64,000 nucleotides of DNA from assembly GCA_973895155.1 (NCBI GenBank), contig OZ316895.1, positions 1,674,001-1,738,000 of the forward strand, in the 5' to 3' direction. The DNA comes from Marsupella aquatica. Lineage: Eukaryota > Marchantiophyta. A model generated the notes under the pieces. The model saw only the letters and a program-made list of their open reading frames with translations, was not told where the DNA came from and did not search any database. Shown piece by piece: positions 22,300-32,270 of the stretch (its first letter is position 1; every line of letters starts with the position of its first letter). The position numbers and the translations under genes were made by a program.

Positions 22300-22604
22300 C
22301 GTAGTTAAGGCTAACCTTAGTCATAGACTTGGTTAAGTTAGTCATGTTGTGCACACTCTATAACCAAGCGGTGTTTGCTTGGTGAGTGGGAACTCAGGCT
22401 CATTGTTACGGAGCTAGTTGAGAGATAGAGAGAGCTTGCGCTGTGGATGCTTGGAATGGCGATCGGCCTAGAGTGCAGTAAAGCTCTCATGTATTCCCGT
22501 GGACATAGCCTCATGTGGAGGTGAACCACGTATCTCTCTGTGTCGACTCTTGTGCGTTGGATGGTTCATGCGCTTGCCATTGCGATTATCGTCTATGCTC
22601 AACA
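22300..22604 (+). repeat. 3' LTR of copia A, right part
   Basis: Resumes at CCGTAGTTAAGGC after the TGTAC duplication and runs to GCTCAACA, matching 7795-8074 plus a 24-bp segment (TATTCCCGTGGACATAGCC...) missing from the 5' LTR. Confidence 0.92.
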
Positions 22605-22863
22605 CGGATCAGTGGCGACTTGCCATGTGGCACCACGGACCATGTAGTGGGTATGCCTAAACGGATCTACATAATGGGGGGCAACTTAGCAATTTAATGT
22701 GTTTGGGGGGCAGGTTATGAAATTAGGCTAGTTTGGGGGACAGGATAGTAAAAAGCTATAATAAATAAATTCACACTCCAACACCATTTTGGGTGCATGT
22801 AAATTTTTCCAATTTCACAACAAGCCCAGTGAATAGGAGGTTTTGATTTTCGTTCTTGAAAAC

Positions 22864-23286
22864 GTGGGGACTAGAATATGAAGAAGAAAATGGGTTGATG
22901 AAATCAAAACCCCTTTCTTTCTCCAGTAGTGATGATGGCTTGACTAGTTAAGTCTAGCCAACGGGCAGCTACCAATCTGAACTTTATAGAATTTAGTACA
23001 TACTGCAAGGTTAGAGAATTCTCTTACTAAAACTGATTTACTAGACTGTAACGATGCTGACCATCATGGTGAGTACAGTCAAGTTTTTCATGCAAACATC
23101 CCCATAAAGCATAAAAGCCATTAGGAGTAAGACTATAGATGTACAGTCAAAAATAAAACATTAATATGCTTGAAGTGTATATTTAGGTTTTTTTGGTAGC
23201 CAGGGCTTTCTTACGTATGCAAGCCTGGGCCAATCCAAGTTACAATATGGAATATTGAAAAATTGCACGGTCCTGTAGTCAGGTAC
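22864..23286 (+). repeat. Dispersed repeat R3, copy 1
   Basis: Matches 38964-39401 along its length, sharing GGTTGATGAAA, CTATAAAGCATAAAAGCC, ATTAATATGCTTGAAG and GTCCTxxAGTCAGGTAC. The sequence just beyond (ACTTCTTAAGTCATCC... CTCTGGGAGCATA, to about 23335) matches 45447-45500 instead. No coding sequence; family unknown. Confidence 0.75.
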
Positions 23287-23961
23287 TTCTTAAGTCATCC
23301 TCCGGCTCTGGGAGCATAAACAGGGTTTTTTTTGTGTGTGTGTGGGGCAATTGAACTCATGAGGGGGTATTTTGTGCTAAAAACTTCGATGTTCACTCCA
23401 AACTCATTCCGTAACCATGTGTATGGGTTTGAACATTGTCCAGGTGGATGATATTTCCAAGCCTTAATCACAGTGGCCGGCAAGAAATGTAGGTTATTGT
23501 TGACTTAAGGACTCATGCACCATAAGAAAGAATCTGGCTTGATCATGGATCGAAGTTGATGGAAACTGGGAGAGGATAAAGTCCAATGAGGTCATGCTTC
23601 AATTCTTTTGGGCATGAGGTGTTGTGTACAATTGCACGTTGCAAGCAAAATTTATATCACTTGAAAGAATCCCTTCACAACACACATTTCCTACTATGAG
23701 AAAGAGCACCATGAGACTCAAACAAACCATAGGGAAGTCAGCACTTTGTCAACATTACCTTGCAGTACACAATGTAATGTAATCAAGGTTGTCATGATCA
23801 TTGCACAAATTGACTAAGGCTCTGACTGGGAGTGATATGAATCCCCAATTTCACTAAACATGAATTAGGTCATTCAATTAAGAATTTGGTTATTATCTAA
23901 ACCCAAATGTTCACAATTTAACTCTTGTGCAAGTCAGAGAAGATTCTAACTATAGTACTAA
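23287..23961. other. No gene seen between repeat R3 and the Harbinger element
   Basis: Only short ORFs of ordinary intergenic composition. A T-run followed by GTGTGTGTGTGG lies near 23325. Confidence 0.5.
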
Positions 23962-23976
23962 GAGCATCTCCAACGG

Positions 23977-24402
23977 TTTGGAGATTTTGCGCCGCTATCC
24001 CAATAATATAGCGGATCATTTGGCGCCTGCGCAAAATGGAGAGTTGCCCCCTTCCACGCAATCCCCACCGGCGGACACCCCATTCTGACCCCCATTCCAT
24101 GAAGCGTGCGTACGAGCTGGGGCCCACCTGGTCCAAAATAACGTGAAGTGGGTTGTGGCACACTGGCCGCTGTTTTGCGTGTGTTTTCTGTCCCTCTGGT
24201 TCTTGCAGACCTCGACTCCCGGTTCGCAAAATTGGAAGCCGCAGGAACCATGTCGATCCTACGATTTGAATTTGTTGGGGTTGATTTGTGCTCTGTGCTT
24301 CCCTTCAGGTGTTCGCTTTCACTTTACGGCCAACTTTACCTAGTTTTCATTGGGAAAAATTAATCAGTCTTCGCAAACCAGGCTGTGCTTCATCTATCGA
24401 AA
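23977..24402 (+). other. 5' non-coding region of the Harbinger transposase gene
   Basis: About 430 bases between the left inverted repeat and the transposase ATG. It probably contains the promoter and leader and possibly subterminal transposase-binding sites. Short ORFs on both strands look like chance. Confidence 0.5.
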
Positions 24403-25713
24403 ATGGACCTCGAAGGGTGGCTGGCAGATCTCGAGGAAGAATTGGATGAGGAGGAAGCTGATTGGGATGAGGAACAAAGATTTTGGGAGTTGATGATGTT
24501 CACGGGACCCCTTTCTATTCCAAATTTGGGCCAACAGTCAAGGAAAAGAAAGCATGGAGGGTCTAGACCAGGCAGGAGTGAGAATGTGGAGAGACGCAGA
24601 GAAAAAGGGGCAGAAGACCTATGGAATGATTATTTTTCTGATACACCAACCTATGATGAATTGAAATTCAGGAGGAGATTTAGAATGAGCAGCGGTTTGT
24701 TTAACAAAATACTTCTTGATGTCTGTGCTCATGACACTTATTTCTGTCTGAAGGTTGATGCTGCAGGAAAGGTAGGCTTGTCTCCACATCAAAAGTTGAC
24801 AGCAGCATTGAGGCAGTTGGCTTATGGAATTGGGGCAGATGCTTTGGATGAGTATTGTAGAATTGCTGAAAGCACAGCATTGGAGTCTCTTTATAGATTT
24901 GTGAAAGCCATCAGGGAGTTGTATGAGGGTGAATACTTGAGGAAGCCAACAGCTGCAGATTTCACAAATCAGCTGCAAATCAATGCAAACCGAGGTTTCC
25001 CAGGTATGTTTGGTTCATTGGATTGCATGCATTGGGCATGGAAGAATTGCCCTGTTGCTTGGCAGGGCCAATACACTGACAAGGACAAGAACAAGTCCAT
25101 CATCCTGGAAGCAATTGCTGATCAAGAATTGTGGATTTGGCATGCCTTTTTTGGGCTGGCTGGGGGAAATAATGACCTGAATGTGCTTGACCGATCACCA
25201 CTTCTAAATGAATGGTTGCGCAATGATTCAGCCAATGTCAATTTCCATGTCAATGGTACAGAGTACAAACGAGCTTATCTACTGGTGGATGGAATTTATC
25301 CTGAGTGGTCTATGTTCATATCCACTGTGCACATGCCACAATCTGATAAGTTGAAGCATTTTGCAAGATGTCAGGAGGCAGCCAGAAAAGATGTGGAGAG
25401 GGCTTTTGGGGTCCTCCAAGCTAGATTTGAGATAGTCAAAAGGCCTGCTAGGTCCTGGTACGAAAAGAACATTGTAAATATTTTGCTTGCATGTGTCATC
25501 CTCCACAATATGATTGTTGAGGATGAAAGAGATGACAATTTTCCTCCATATTTAAGGGTTCATGCTGCTAGAGTGAACAGGGGAAATCTGCCATGGTTGG
25601 AGTTCCTTGCTGCAACAGCTGAAATTAACAATAAGGCTAACCACTTTCGCTTGAGAAATGACATTGTTGACCACCTTTGGAGTAGAAAGGGGTCTGGTGT
25701 TTCTGATCACTGA
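24403..25713 (+). CDS. PIF/Harbinger (HARBI1-like) DDE transposase
   Basis: 436 codons, intact. Start chosen at MDLEGWLADLEEE (ATG 24403); the upstream in-frame codons lack an ATG. The N-terminus is acidic, followed by a basic stretch near residues 48-70. The middle (about 85-190) has the helix-turn-helix-like region common to these transposases. The DDE nuclease domain follows with GSLDCMHW (Asp about residue 207), NNDLNVLDRSP (Asp about 258) and DVERAFGVLQARF (Glu about 332), in the spacing typical of plant Harbinger proteins. It cuts and rejoins element ends at TWA target sites, together with the Myb-like partner. A strong donor-like GTGAGT directly after the stop (25721) suggests a 3' UTR intron. 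Confidence in family is high; activity is inferred only from intactness. Confidence 0.95.
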   Translation: MDLEGWLADLEEELDEEEADWDEEQRFWELMMFTGPLSIPNLGQQSRKRKHGGSRPGRSENVERRREKGAEDLWNDYFSDTPTYDELKFRRRFRMSSGLFNKILLDVCAHDTYFCLKVDAAGKVGLSPHQKLTAALRQLAYGIGADALDEYCRIAESTALESLYRFVKAIRELYEGEYLRKPTAADFTNQLQINANRGFPGMFGSLDCMHWAWKNCPVAWQGQYTDKDKNKSIILEAIADQELWIWHAFFGLAGGNNDLNVLDRSPLLNEWLRNDSANVNFHVNGTEYKRAYLLVDGIYPEWSMFISTVHMPQSDKLKHFARCQEAARKDVERAFGVLQARFEIVKRPARSWYEKNIVNILLACVILHNMIVEDERDDNFPPYLRVHAARVNRGNLPWLEFLAATAEINNKANHFRLRNDIVDHLWSRKGSGVSDH

Positions 25714-26073
25714 AATCCAGGTGAGTATAGTCAATCAGATTTTGCTGCCCATCTTTGCATTTATTTTATTGACTGAAAGCTTCAAGCATGAGTTTTTAAG
25801 CTTGGGACTTGAGGGAATCAAGTCGCAGGTGTGACCTGATTTTCTGTTGGTACAGTGATGAGTACATTTGACTTGCTTCCACATTGACTCACACTTCAGT
25901 CCACCTGTTTCGAAGGTACATCCAGCTCGGGAGATACTGTCGAGGCAATGTGGAATGTACAGACCTGCCTTGCTAATGTGCGAACCTACTGAAAAACATT
26001 CGAAGCCTCCCGAAGTGCTTTGTGGTTAATTATGTGCTCTTGGACCTGCCCACAGTGTTCTGGCATTTCAAAA

Positions 26074-26439
26074 ATGAGCTCGCTTTCACGTGGAAGTTCT
26101 AGTTCAAGTCTTGCATCCACAGCTGCAAGCAAATGGAATCCCAGTCCTTTGCCAAAGCAGGAGGACCCGAAGGAGCAAAAGATGAATACTGGGAACTCCA
26201 AGGCACTTCCAGCAAATGGGGGAAAACAGAGAAGCTCGAGAGCACCATTGGAGATGACGTTGATGGACTTCGAGCCTGAAAATTCGGAGGAGGCACAACT
26301 AATGGCAGAGATGGAGGATTCTGAAGATCAGGCATTTTCGGATCGTCTCAGCACCAACAGGTCTACCTCCAGTGACGACTGCTATGTGGTTTTCACAAAG
26401 CAGTCACGTAGCCCGAAGCGTAAACCTAGGGCTCATTGA
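26074..26439 (+). CDS. Possible third ORF of the Harbinger element (Ser-rich/acidic, basic tail)
   Basis: 121 codons from ATG 26074. A run of Ser (SSLSRGSSSSSLAS) is followed by a Pro/Lys/Glu region, an acidic segment (FEPENSEEAQLMAEMEDSED) and a C-terminus with SRSPKRKPRAH that resembles a nuclear localisation signal. It sits downstream of the transposase on the same strand. An acceptor-like CCACAG lies just upstream (about 26050), and the donor-like GTGAGT at 25721 would join it to the transposase transcript beyond its stop. I do not recognise the protein. It could be an accessory protein, a captured host exon, or untranslated sequence. The composition looks coding, but there is no other support. 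Confidence 0.45.
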   Translation: MSSLSRGSSSSSLASTAASKWNPSPLPKQEDPKEQKMNTGNSKALPANGGKQRSSRAPLEMTLMDFEPENSEEAQLMAEMEDSEDQAFSDRLSTNRSTSSDDCYVVFTKQSRSPKRKPRAH

Positions 26440-26727
26440 GAGCTTCCGTTTTTGCACCTAGAAAGCTCAAGCGCAAGTTAAGCCATTTTGTGAAGCACCA
26501 AGCTAGGCCAAATATAGGTAGAATGCAGACTGCAGACATGGTGGCTATCATGTGGCCATCTAGAACTTGGGGCCTGGCCTCCAATTTTGTAACCTCTTCT
26601 AATTTACTCGCTAATTTATGACATGGAATGGGAATTCTGTGAATTTGCAATGTACAATGTTTGCCAAAACGTTTGAGCCAATTTTATTACAAAATGAGCA
26701 TACAATGAATTGCATCGACTCTAGTGA

Positions 26728-27744
26728 CTACAACTGGCTAGCTAGCAAACCCTGGAACAAAAATCCAGGTTCACATGCCCGAAATTGGGTTTCCAAATCT
26801 ACATGGTCCTCTGCTACCCCTGTGTTTTCATCCAGTTCAACTGTGCTGTCATCAAAAACCGGACTATCAACTCTGGTCTCACGAAAAACAGGGAGTGGAT
26901 TTTGTGGCGGATTTTGTGGAGGTTCTGTAGCCTGCATCCGAGCTTTCAATTTCCTGGCCTCTTCCAACTTCCACTGTCGGACATAATCACGGAGCTCTGG
27001 TTCCATGTTGTCTGTAGGTAATGTCAGCAACTTCATCAACGAATTGTTCTGCAATGTCCTGACCCGATCTCGATTCGCAGCTGCCATCTCCCGTTGGGCA
27101 TTCGCACTTACCTTCATTGCTTCTTGTTCAACCTTCATTCGCTTGTGATCTTCCTTGGCTCTCTTGTTTCCCTGAGGCCTCTTCCTTGCATCACAATCTT
27201 CGACAGGTTCTTGGTGCTGCCTATCGACACTTTCATTGTCACCATTCTCAATGATGATTGGACTCGGGCTAGAATGTTCATTCTCGATCGTGTCGGACCT
27301 GGATGATGTGGATTTCCTGCCCTTCCCTTTCGCCATATCGTCTGCTGGATTCCCCCACCGTGGACAATCTTTCAAAATCCAGAAGCAGGAATCGAAAGAA
27401 AAAGTTTTCCCTTTGGGATGGTTCTGTTTGTATAATTCCTTCGCCTTCAGCACAGTGTCATCGACGTTGGTCCCCGAAATCTGAAGGTCCTCTACCTGCT
27501 GAAAACATCCGATGAATTTTGACACATCATGTTTAATATCAGACCACTTCCCTTCCAGAGATTTTCGGCCCCTCGACTCAGCTCCCTTCGGTTTGTGTTT
27601 CTCGTAATGCTCGGTCACCCGGTCCCAAAATCTCTCAGCCCTCTGCCCTGCACCAACGCAGGGATCTTGGGACACATGAAGAACACTGTAGCACAATTGT
27701 TTAAGCTCTTTTGCACCATAATTTTTCCCACGACTTGCTGCCAT
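26728..27744 (-). CDS. Harbinger-associated Myb-like protein with NAM-associated C-terminal domain
   Basis: 338 codons, intact, convergent with the transposase. Residues about 10-120 form a trihelix/Myb-like DNA-binding domain with spaced tryptophans (AERFWDRV, LEGKWSDIKHDV, SCFWILKDCPRW). A Ser/Asp/Glu-rich linker follows. The C-terminal part (about 190-280) has basic helices (RPQGNKRAKEDHKRMK, REMAAANRDRVRTL) like the NAM-associated domain found with plant Harbinger Myb proteins. In this superfamily the Myb-like protein binds element ends and brings the transposase into the nucleus. ATG at 27744 is the first in frame and gives MAASRGKNYGAKEL. No breaks seen. Confidence 0.88.
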   Translation of the reverse strand: MAASRGKNYGAKELKQLCYSVLHVSQDPCVGAGQRAERFWDRVTEHYEKHKPKGAESRGRKSLEGKWSDIKHDVSKFIGCFQQVEDLQISGTNVDDTVLKAKELYKQNHPKGKTFSFDSCFWILKDCPRWGNPADDMAKGKGRKSTSSRSDTIENEHSSPSPIIIENGDNESVDRQHQEPVEDCDARKRPQGNKRAKEDHKRMKVEQEAMKVSANAQREMAAANRDRVRTLQNNSLMKLLTLPTDNMEPELRDYVRQWKLEEARKLKARMQATEPPQNPPQNPLPVFRETRVDSPVFDDSTVELDENTGVAEDHVDLETQFRACEPGFLFQGLLASQL

Positions 27745-28142
27745 TGTCTCACAACTTTCAACTTTGTACGCGCAGTGTCACTGAAATTCTCGTGTGCAAT
27801 GTCAGGTTTGCACGACAACTCCTGTGTCCCACAACAATCACTGTTCATGGAAAGTCGAAGCGGGAAATCTGGACACAATTCTGGCGCGAGTACTCCTTCG
27901 CATCGCGAGTGCCGCGTGGCTACTTGGCTGCCGTGGATTCATTTGGGGGATGGCGAAGGGGCTTGGAATGGCGACCGCCTTCCTGCCCGAAAGTAGCGGC
28001 ACACAGGCGAGAAAGTTAGCGGCTTTCTCCAAAAATTTACAGAAGCGGTCACCGTTGGACATGCTTTTCTCCAAAAAACAGCCGCTACTCCGGGGTTTGC
28101 GGGTTACGGAGCTCTTTGCAGGCACCGTTGGAGATGCTCTAA

Positions 28143-29513
28143 TGTCATTAGCATCAGGGGCCTGGTATTGCGGTAGCAAAAGATACTGGAACACATAAAT
28201 TAGAAGAAGGTTTGGGACAAGACAGTTCAAAGATTGATTCAAAGTTCAGATCAATGCACGGAAAACAGATCAGATCAATCAGAGATGATACCACTGATTT
28301 TTTCATCATCATTTGGCACTAACACTTCCCTCTAAATAGAAAAGCACCAAGTTACTTGGAAAAGTACAATGGGCCAAACAAAGTAGAATGAAGTAGAAGC
28401 TAAAGAGGACAAACACAAACCTCAAAAGGAAAGGGAATTTAAAGCAAATCGCAAAAACCAGTGAAGAACAAAACTAAAATGAAAAACCTATCACTGCTAG
28501 AGTGTGATGCTCTAATGCTTCATGAGAGCCATAGTCTGCAAGTGAAACATGGAATGGGCCCTCTCATGGGGTAAGGCTGAACAGTACCCACTGCTAAAGA
28601 TGTGGTGGGAAAGGGAAAAGGAGAACAAAGGGGTGGGGAGCTAGGGGAGGGGAGGCGCAGAAGAGGACAGTGAATGGGAACATAAGGGAAGGGGGGGGGG
28701 GGGAGGAAACAAGTTAGAGATAAAATAAATAGACACCCAGGGGGAATCAATTTTTCTGCCCATTTTTATTTTTATTCTTAAGAGTGCTTCATAGCTAGCA
28801 AGGGGGCAGAACCACCCAAGCAAAAGGGAACACCAGGGCCACCAACAGGAAAGCCAGGACAACCAAAAGTCCAATAACCTTTGTAACTCTCCCTACCCAT
28901 TTTGTGCCTGGCTTCCATTCTCTCCTACCACTTGCAAAATGATACCATCTTTCGAGTCATTTGATAACACAAATTTCATTTCAACGACTAAACTCTTTGC
29001 ATTGGCACACTTTCGGTGACAAGAACAATTCCATGATAACAGCACAGCCAAAACGGCAAGTGTGCAAGTGACACACAGGCGTTGGCGCCTACACATACAC
29101 TTTTGCAATGACAGCATTTTCCTCAACAACAATACCTTCAGAGCAACTGACACAGCTGCCATGACAACTGTGCAATGCATGGGCATAGTCTACTGGTACC
29201 CTAAAGAACTATCTTGTAACCTGGTCTATATGATCTGTAAGAGTAATCTAGATTTGGAATTTAAGCTGTGGGCTTGTTTTCCTTAGTTAACCTCCTTGTG
29301 ATTCAGCTGCATTACAGTTATCCCCCCAGTTATCATAGTCATCCAATTCTGGTATCAATTTGTTTTTTTGTTTTTTGTTCTTCACTGCAAAAAAAAGGCT
29401 TCTCCATCCAATTAGAAATGTTTTGGAATGCTTCCAAGAAGGCATTTGAATTTGCAGCCAAATGAGCTATGGTTTCTTTGAGAAGAGAACAAAATGGACA
29501 CTTCTCCCTCTCA
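28143..29513. other. No gene seen; G-run and A-rich segments
   Basis: Contains a run of about 13 G near 28690 and scattered A-rich DNA. Near 29358-29383 the minus strand reads ACAAAAAACAAAAAAACAAA, which lies 3' of the proteasome pseudogene and may be the remains of its poly(A) tail. No supported coding sequence. Confidence 0.5.
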
Positions 29514-30399
29514 TTACAACTGACCAATGACTTCCTCAACTTCTGCTGCGTTGTAGAGGTGATAAGTTGGGGAAACTTTGGCAATGTCCACGTTGGAATC
29601 TGTTACCTTTTCCTTTATAATTAATTGCTTCAAGTCAGCGCCCTCTGATCCAGATCTCGGGGGGGTCACTTCCATGGAAATGGCATATCATGTGCGATGA
29701 AGTATAGGGCCATTTAAATAGTTTTGGCGGAAGACTTATTAAGTCTTCTATGGAAATATAAGGTTGTTTAATTGTAAAATGCATACGTGTCATCACATGA
29801 TTGGTGTCGTACAACTTTCTAGAAAGTGACATAGGGAGGTCATATATAAATGACCCAAACCGTTGCACATGATGTATGACCCTTCATATAGTGACCCCCC
29901 CCCCGAGATCCAGATCCAATGGCCTTGGCGTTACACTGCCAGAAAGTACCTGAGGGATCTGTGTGGTATAGGCAAGGACCTGTCTCATCATGACAAGCAA
30001 TGAGGAGTGGAACTCCAAATGGTCGTGACATAGAGTCTTCATCACCCTCACCAAAGAACAAAGCAAGGTCACACAATGCTTGAGTTGTTGACTCTGCGAT
30101 CATAGGCTCATATTTCTGAGTTTCAACTCGTCCATACTCTATCAGGGTAAATAGGAGCATCCACTCATTGCATATCCAATATGTAAATCAATTTCCATAA
30201 TCTTATCAACACTGCTAGGCTCAAGAAGTGTTGAGCTAATTTGCTTCTCAACAGCAAGAACCACCCCTTGCTGAGTCTTTAGACCCACTGCAGTTGATCC
30301 AAGCTTAATAGCCTCAATTGCATATTCCACTTGAAACAGGCGCCCTTCAGGTGAGAAGGTATTGATTCCCCTGTCATACTCACTCCTTGTGAGAAACAT
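29514..30399 (-). pseudogene. PAE: Processed pseudogene of 20S proteasome subunit alpha type-5
   Basis: Reads without introns from [19 protein letters not shown] at 30399, through [19 protein letters not shown] and [21 protein letters not shown], to an out-of-frame break near 30150. The next block ([54 protein letters not shown]) is in another frame and lacks short segments present in functional alpha-5. At GSGS it is cut by the MITE 29656-29907. It then continues (SEGAD, KEKVT, NVDIAKVSPTYHLY, VEEVIGQL) to a TAA at 29514-29516, with most of the helix before KEKVT missing. The absence of introns indicates a retrocopy. The functional parent is not in the window. Two internal deletions and the frame break argue against function. 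PAE is the Arabidopsis name for this subunit, used by family assignment only. Confidence 0.9.
29656..29907. mobile_element. hAT-like MITE, copy 2 (inside the proteasome pseudogene)
   Basis: Ends CTCGGGGGGGTCACTT and AGTGACCCCCCCC...CGAG. Perfect 8-bp duplication ATCCAGAT (29648-29655 and 29908-29915). Removing it rejoins the pseudogene's GSGS coding sequence. Internal CATATCATGTGCGATGAAG matches the other copies, but the middle is divergent. Confidence 0.9.
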
Positions 30400-31800
30400 G
30401 TTGAAGAAGTCGCTGTTTGCGAGGGAAAAGAGAGCTCTCCCAACAGAATTCTTGTCTGTCCGTGCGCAAGGAGAAATCGCAGGGGAGAGGGGACAAAACC
30501 AGTCGAGCTTATGCAGATTCTCAGTTTTTTTCAGATGGTGTCAATGGCAAAAATCAGGAGTTCCGATTGCCCACTAGACGTCAAAATAAACTGATAATTA
30601 CATTGCCTTAGCCTAAGAACAAGAAAATGTCAATTCAGACACAGCATCCCAAATGCAGGAGACCCAATAAAGGGGGGCAAAACCAGTGTAACAATAGAGG
30701 TAAAACACATCGTGAAAATCCCCAGGATGACCAAAGGGCCAAACAAGGCCAAAAGTCAAGCAGAGAAATTATAGGCCAACTCCCACTTATGCAGCCCTGA
30801 AGAATTCAGTCCCTCAACCAACTGGCTTTGGCCACTTGGCCAAGGGATTAGCCTAGAACCCAGAGGTCCCAGGTTAAATCCCCCCATCCACACGCAAAGG
30901 GTGCAGAGCCTGGTACCAATTTGTTGCAATGCTACTTCCCACACATGTATTTAGTGAAGTAAAAAAATCCCTACACTAGTACATTCTATAGTGTAGTTTG
31001 TGTCACTTACATTAGTTATGGAAATCTGCTCATTGTGGTGTGATCCCAAAACCTTTGAATGAAACTATGAATCTTGTTGTAAGGGGAAAATATGATTGGA
31101 AACAGGAATATTTGAAAGATAACACATACAAAGAATACATTAAATCATTACTTTCACATTAATCATTCACTCAGAAAATTTTCTATCAGGTGTTTTCATA
31201 GGAATCATTGATTTAAGTCTGATGTTAGTATACTGCATGATTAGTGTTATTTGAGCTCAAAACCTTCTCTACTCACATATTTCTGTTAATGGTCAAGATA
31301 TATAACCGATAGTTATGGCAAAAAGTTACGAGTCATGAATTTGGCAATTGATCACTTTCTATGTCCGTACCTTAACTACTGAGTCAAGATCTGAAGCTTT
31401 GAGGACCCCTTCTAAACAAACAAAGAACCAGTGACAAATTAATTTCTAGCATCAAACATGCAAATCAAGCACACACAGAAGCAAACTCAGCAACGTACTT
31501 GTACAAGCTTCTCAGTCTGCCTTCTCAATCGACTCCAGTTGCAACTTAGGCTTCTCACTCACCCTGTGGATGAGGGGCTTCAAGTCGAACAAGCACCGCA
31601 CGATCTTCTCCCAATACAATTCGTAGACACCTCAGGGAAGGCCTTTGATCAGTCCTATGTAGGCGCCCGTCAAGCTCTTGTAGCTCACACAAAATATAGG
31701 AGTTCCTCGATCAGTCAATCTGCTCTCGTGCGAATCACTAACAGGTTCCTTGAATTGAGTTCTTTTGTCTTGGAAAGTCTGCGGTGTTGATTAGAGTGTA
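30400..31800. other. Intergenic; one tRNA-like/SINE-like patch
   Basis: At about 30823-30885 a box-A-like TGGCCAAGGG and a box-B-like CAGGTTAAATCC are about 35 bases apart, as in tRNA-derived SINEs. No end or tail is clear. Otherwise only short ORFs. Confidence 0.3.
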
Positions 31801-31879
31801 CCAACTTCTGAGAGCCAACAGAGGGAAGGCCTGCCCAGTGCGGGTGATGCCAGCTTCCTTGCTCGTTCTGACACTGCAG

Positions 31880-32270
31880 AACATGCACGTTATGAGCTTT
31901 GTACCCGTTCTGAGTTTTTTGTTAAATAAGAAATGTCTTCCGCGATTAAGAAAAGAGACACTGACAACAACGCGGAGAGGATTTTGCACGGTTGAAGATT
32001 GATTGTGTTGTAATATATTACGTTTTGAGTGCACAGGAATTTCGGCACGCGATAGACAATAACCAACACCAACATTCAGTGGACCGCATTTTGAACGAAC
32101 AGGAATTTACGCACCTGTCTGATGGCCGGTACCCAGTCTGCCAGAGTACAAGAGCAATAAATGCTTCAGCGAACGAGCCCCTAGCAATATGTAGGACTGC
32201 AAGATTGTACAGGACTGCAAACTACTGTACAAAACATGGACCTCAGAACCGGGGCTCGCTAAGGCCTGTG
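31880..32270 (+). repeat. Dispersed repeat R4, copy 1
   Basis: Matches 34380-34730 in the same orientation: GATTAAGAAAAGAGACxCTG, CAACGCGGxGAGGA, TTGCACGGTTGxAGA, CAGGAATxTCGGCACG, CAGAGTACAAGAGCAA and GGACCTCAGAACxGGGGCTCG. Non-coding, moderate identity. Confidence 0.75.

Larger units (their letters stand above)
7755..22604 (+). mobile_element. Ty1-copia LTR retrotransposon A (old, with three nested insertions)
   Basis: Starts TGTTAGG and ends GCTCAACA, as LTRs do (TG...CA). The flanking 5-bp duplication is CGGAC at 7750-7754 and CGGAT at 22605-22609, one mismatch. Order is 5' LTR, tRNA-iMet-type primer site, a long ~1.5-kb leader, gag, protease, integrase, reverse transcriptase, RNase H, polypurine tract, 3' LTR: the copia order. 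The body is interrupted by a CACTA element (10525-12459), a hAT-like MITE (14049-14345) and, within the 3' LTR, by copia B (16381-22294). With these removed, A is about 6.7 kb. Multiple stops and frameshifts make it non-autonomous. Confidence 0.93.
23962..28139 (+). mobile_element. Complete PIF/Harbinger DNA transposon
   Basis: Terminal inverted repeats GAGCATCTCCAACGG (23962-23976) and CCGTTGGAGATGCTC (28125-28139), flanked by the 3-bp duplication TAA (23959-23961 and 28140-28142). Both match the PIF/Harbinger superfamily. The 4178 bp hold an intact transposase (plus strand) and an intact Myb-like partner (minus strand) in convergent arrangement, the two genes an autonomous element needs, plus a small ORF between them. 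No internal stop or frameshift is seen in either main gene, so it may be active or recently active. Confidence 0.95.

Noticed and set aside
28680-28700. G-quadruplex regulatory element at the G-run
   Set aside because: A single homopolymer in intergenic DNA, with no gene nearby to regulate; homopolymer length is also unreliable.
30142-30399. Functional proteasome alpha-5 first exon
   Set aside because: Downstream coding sequence follows without an intron, out of frame and with deletions, so this is a retrocopy.
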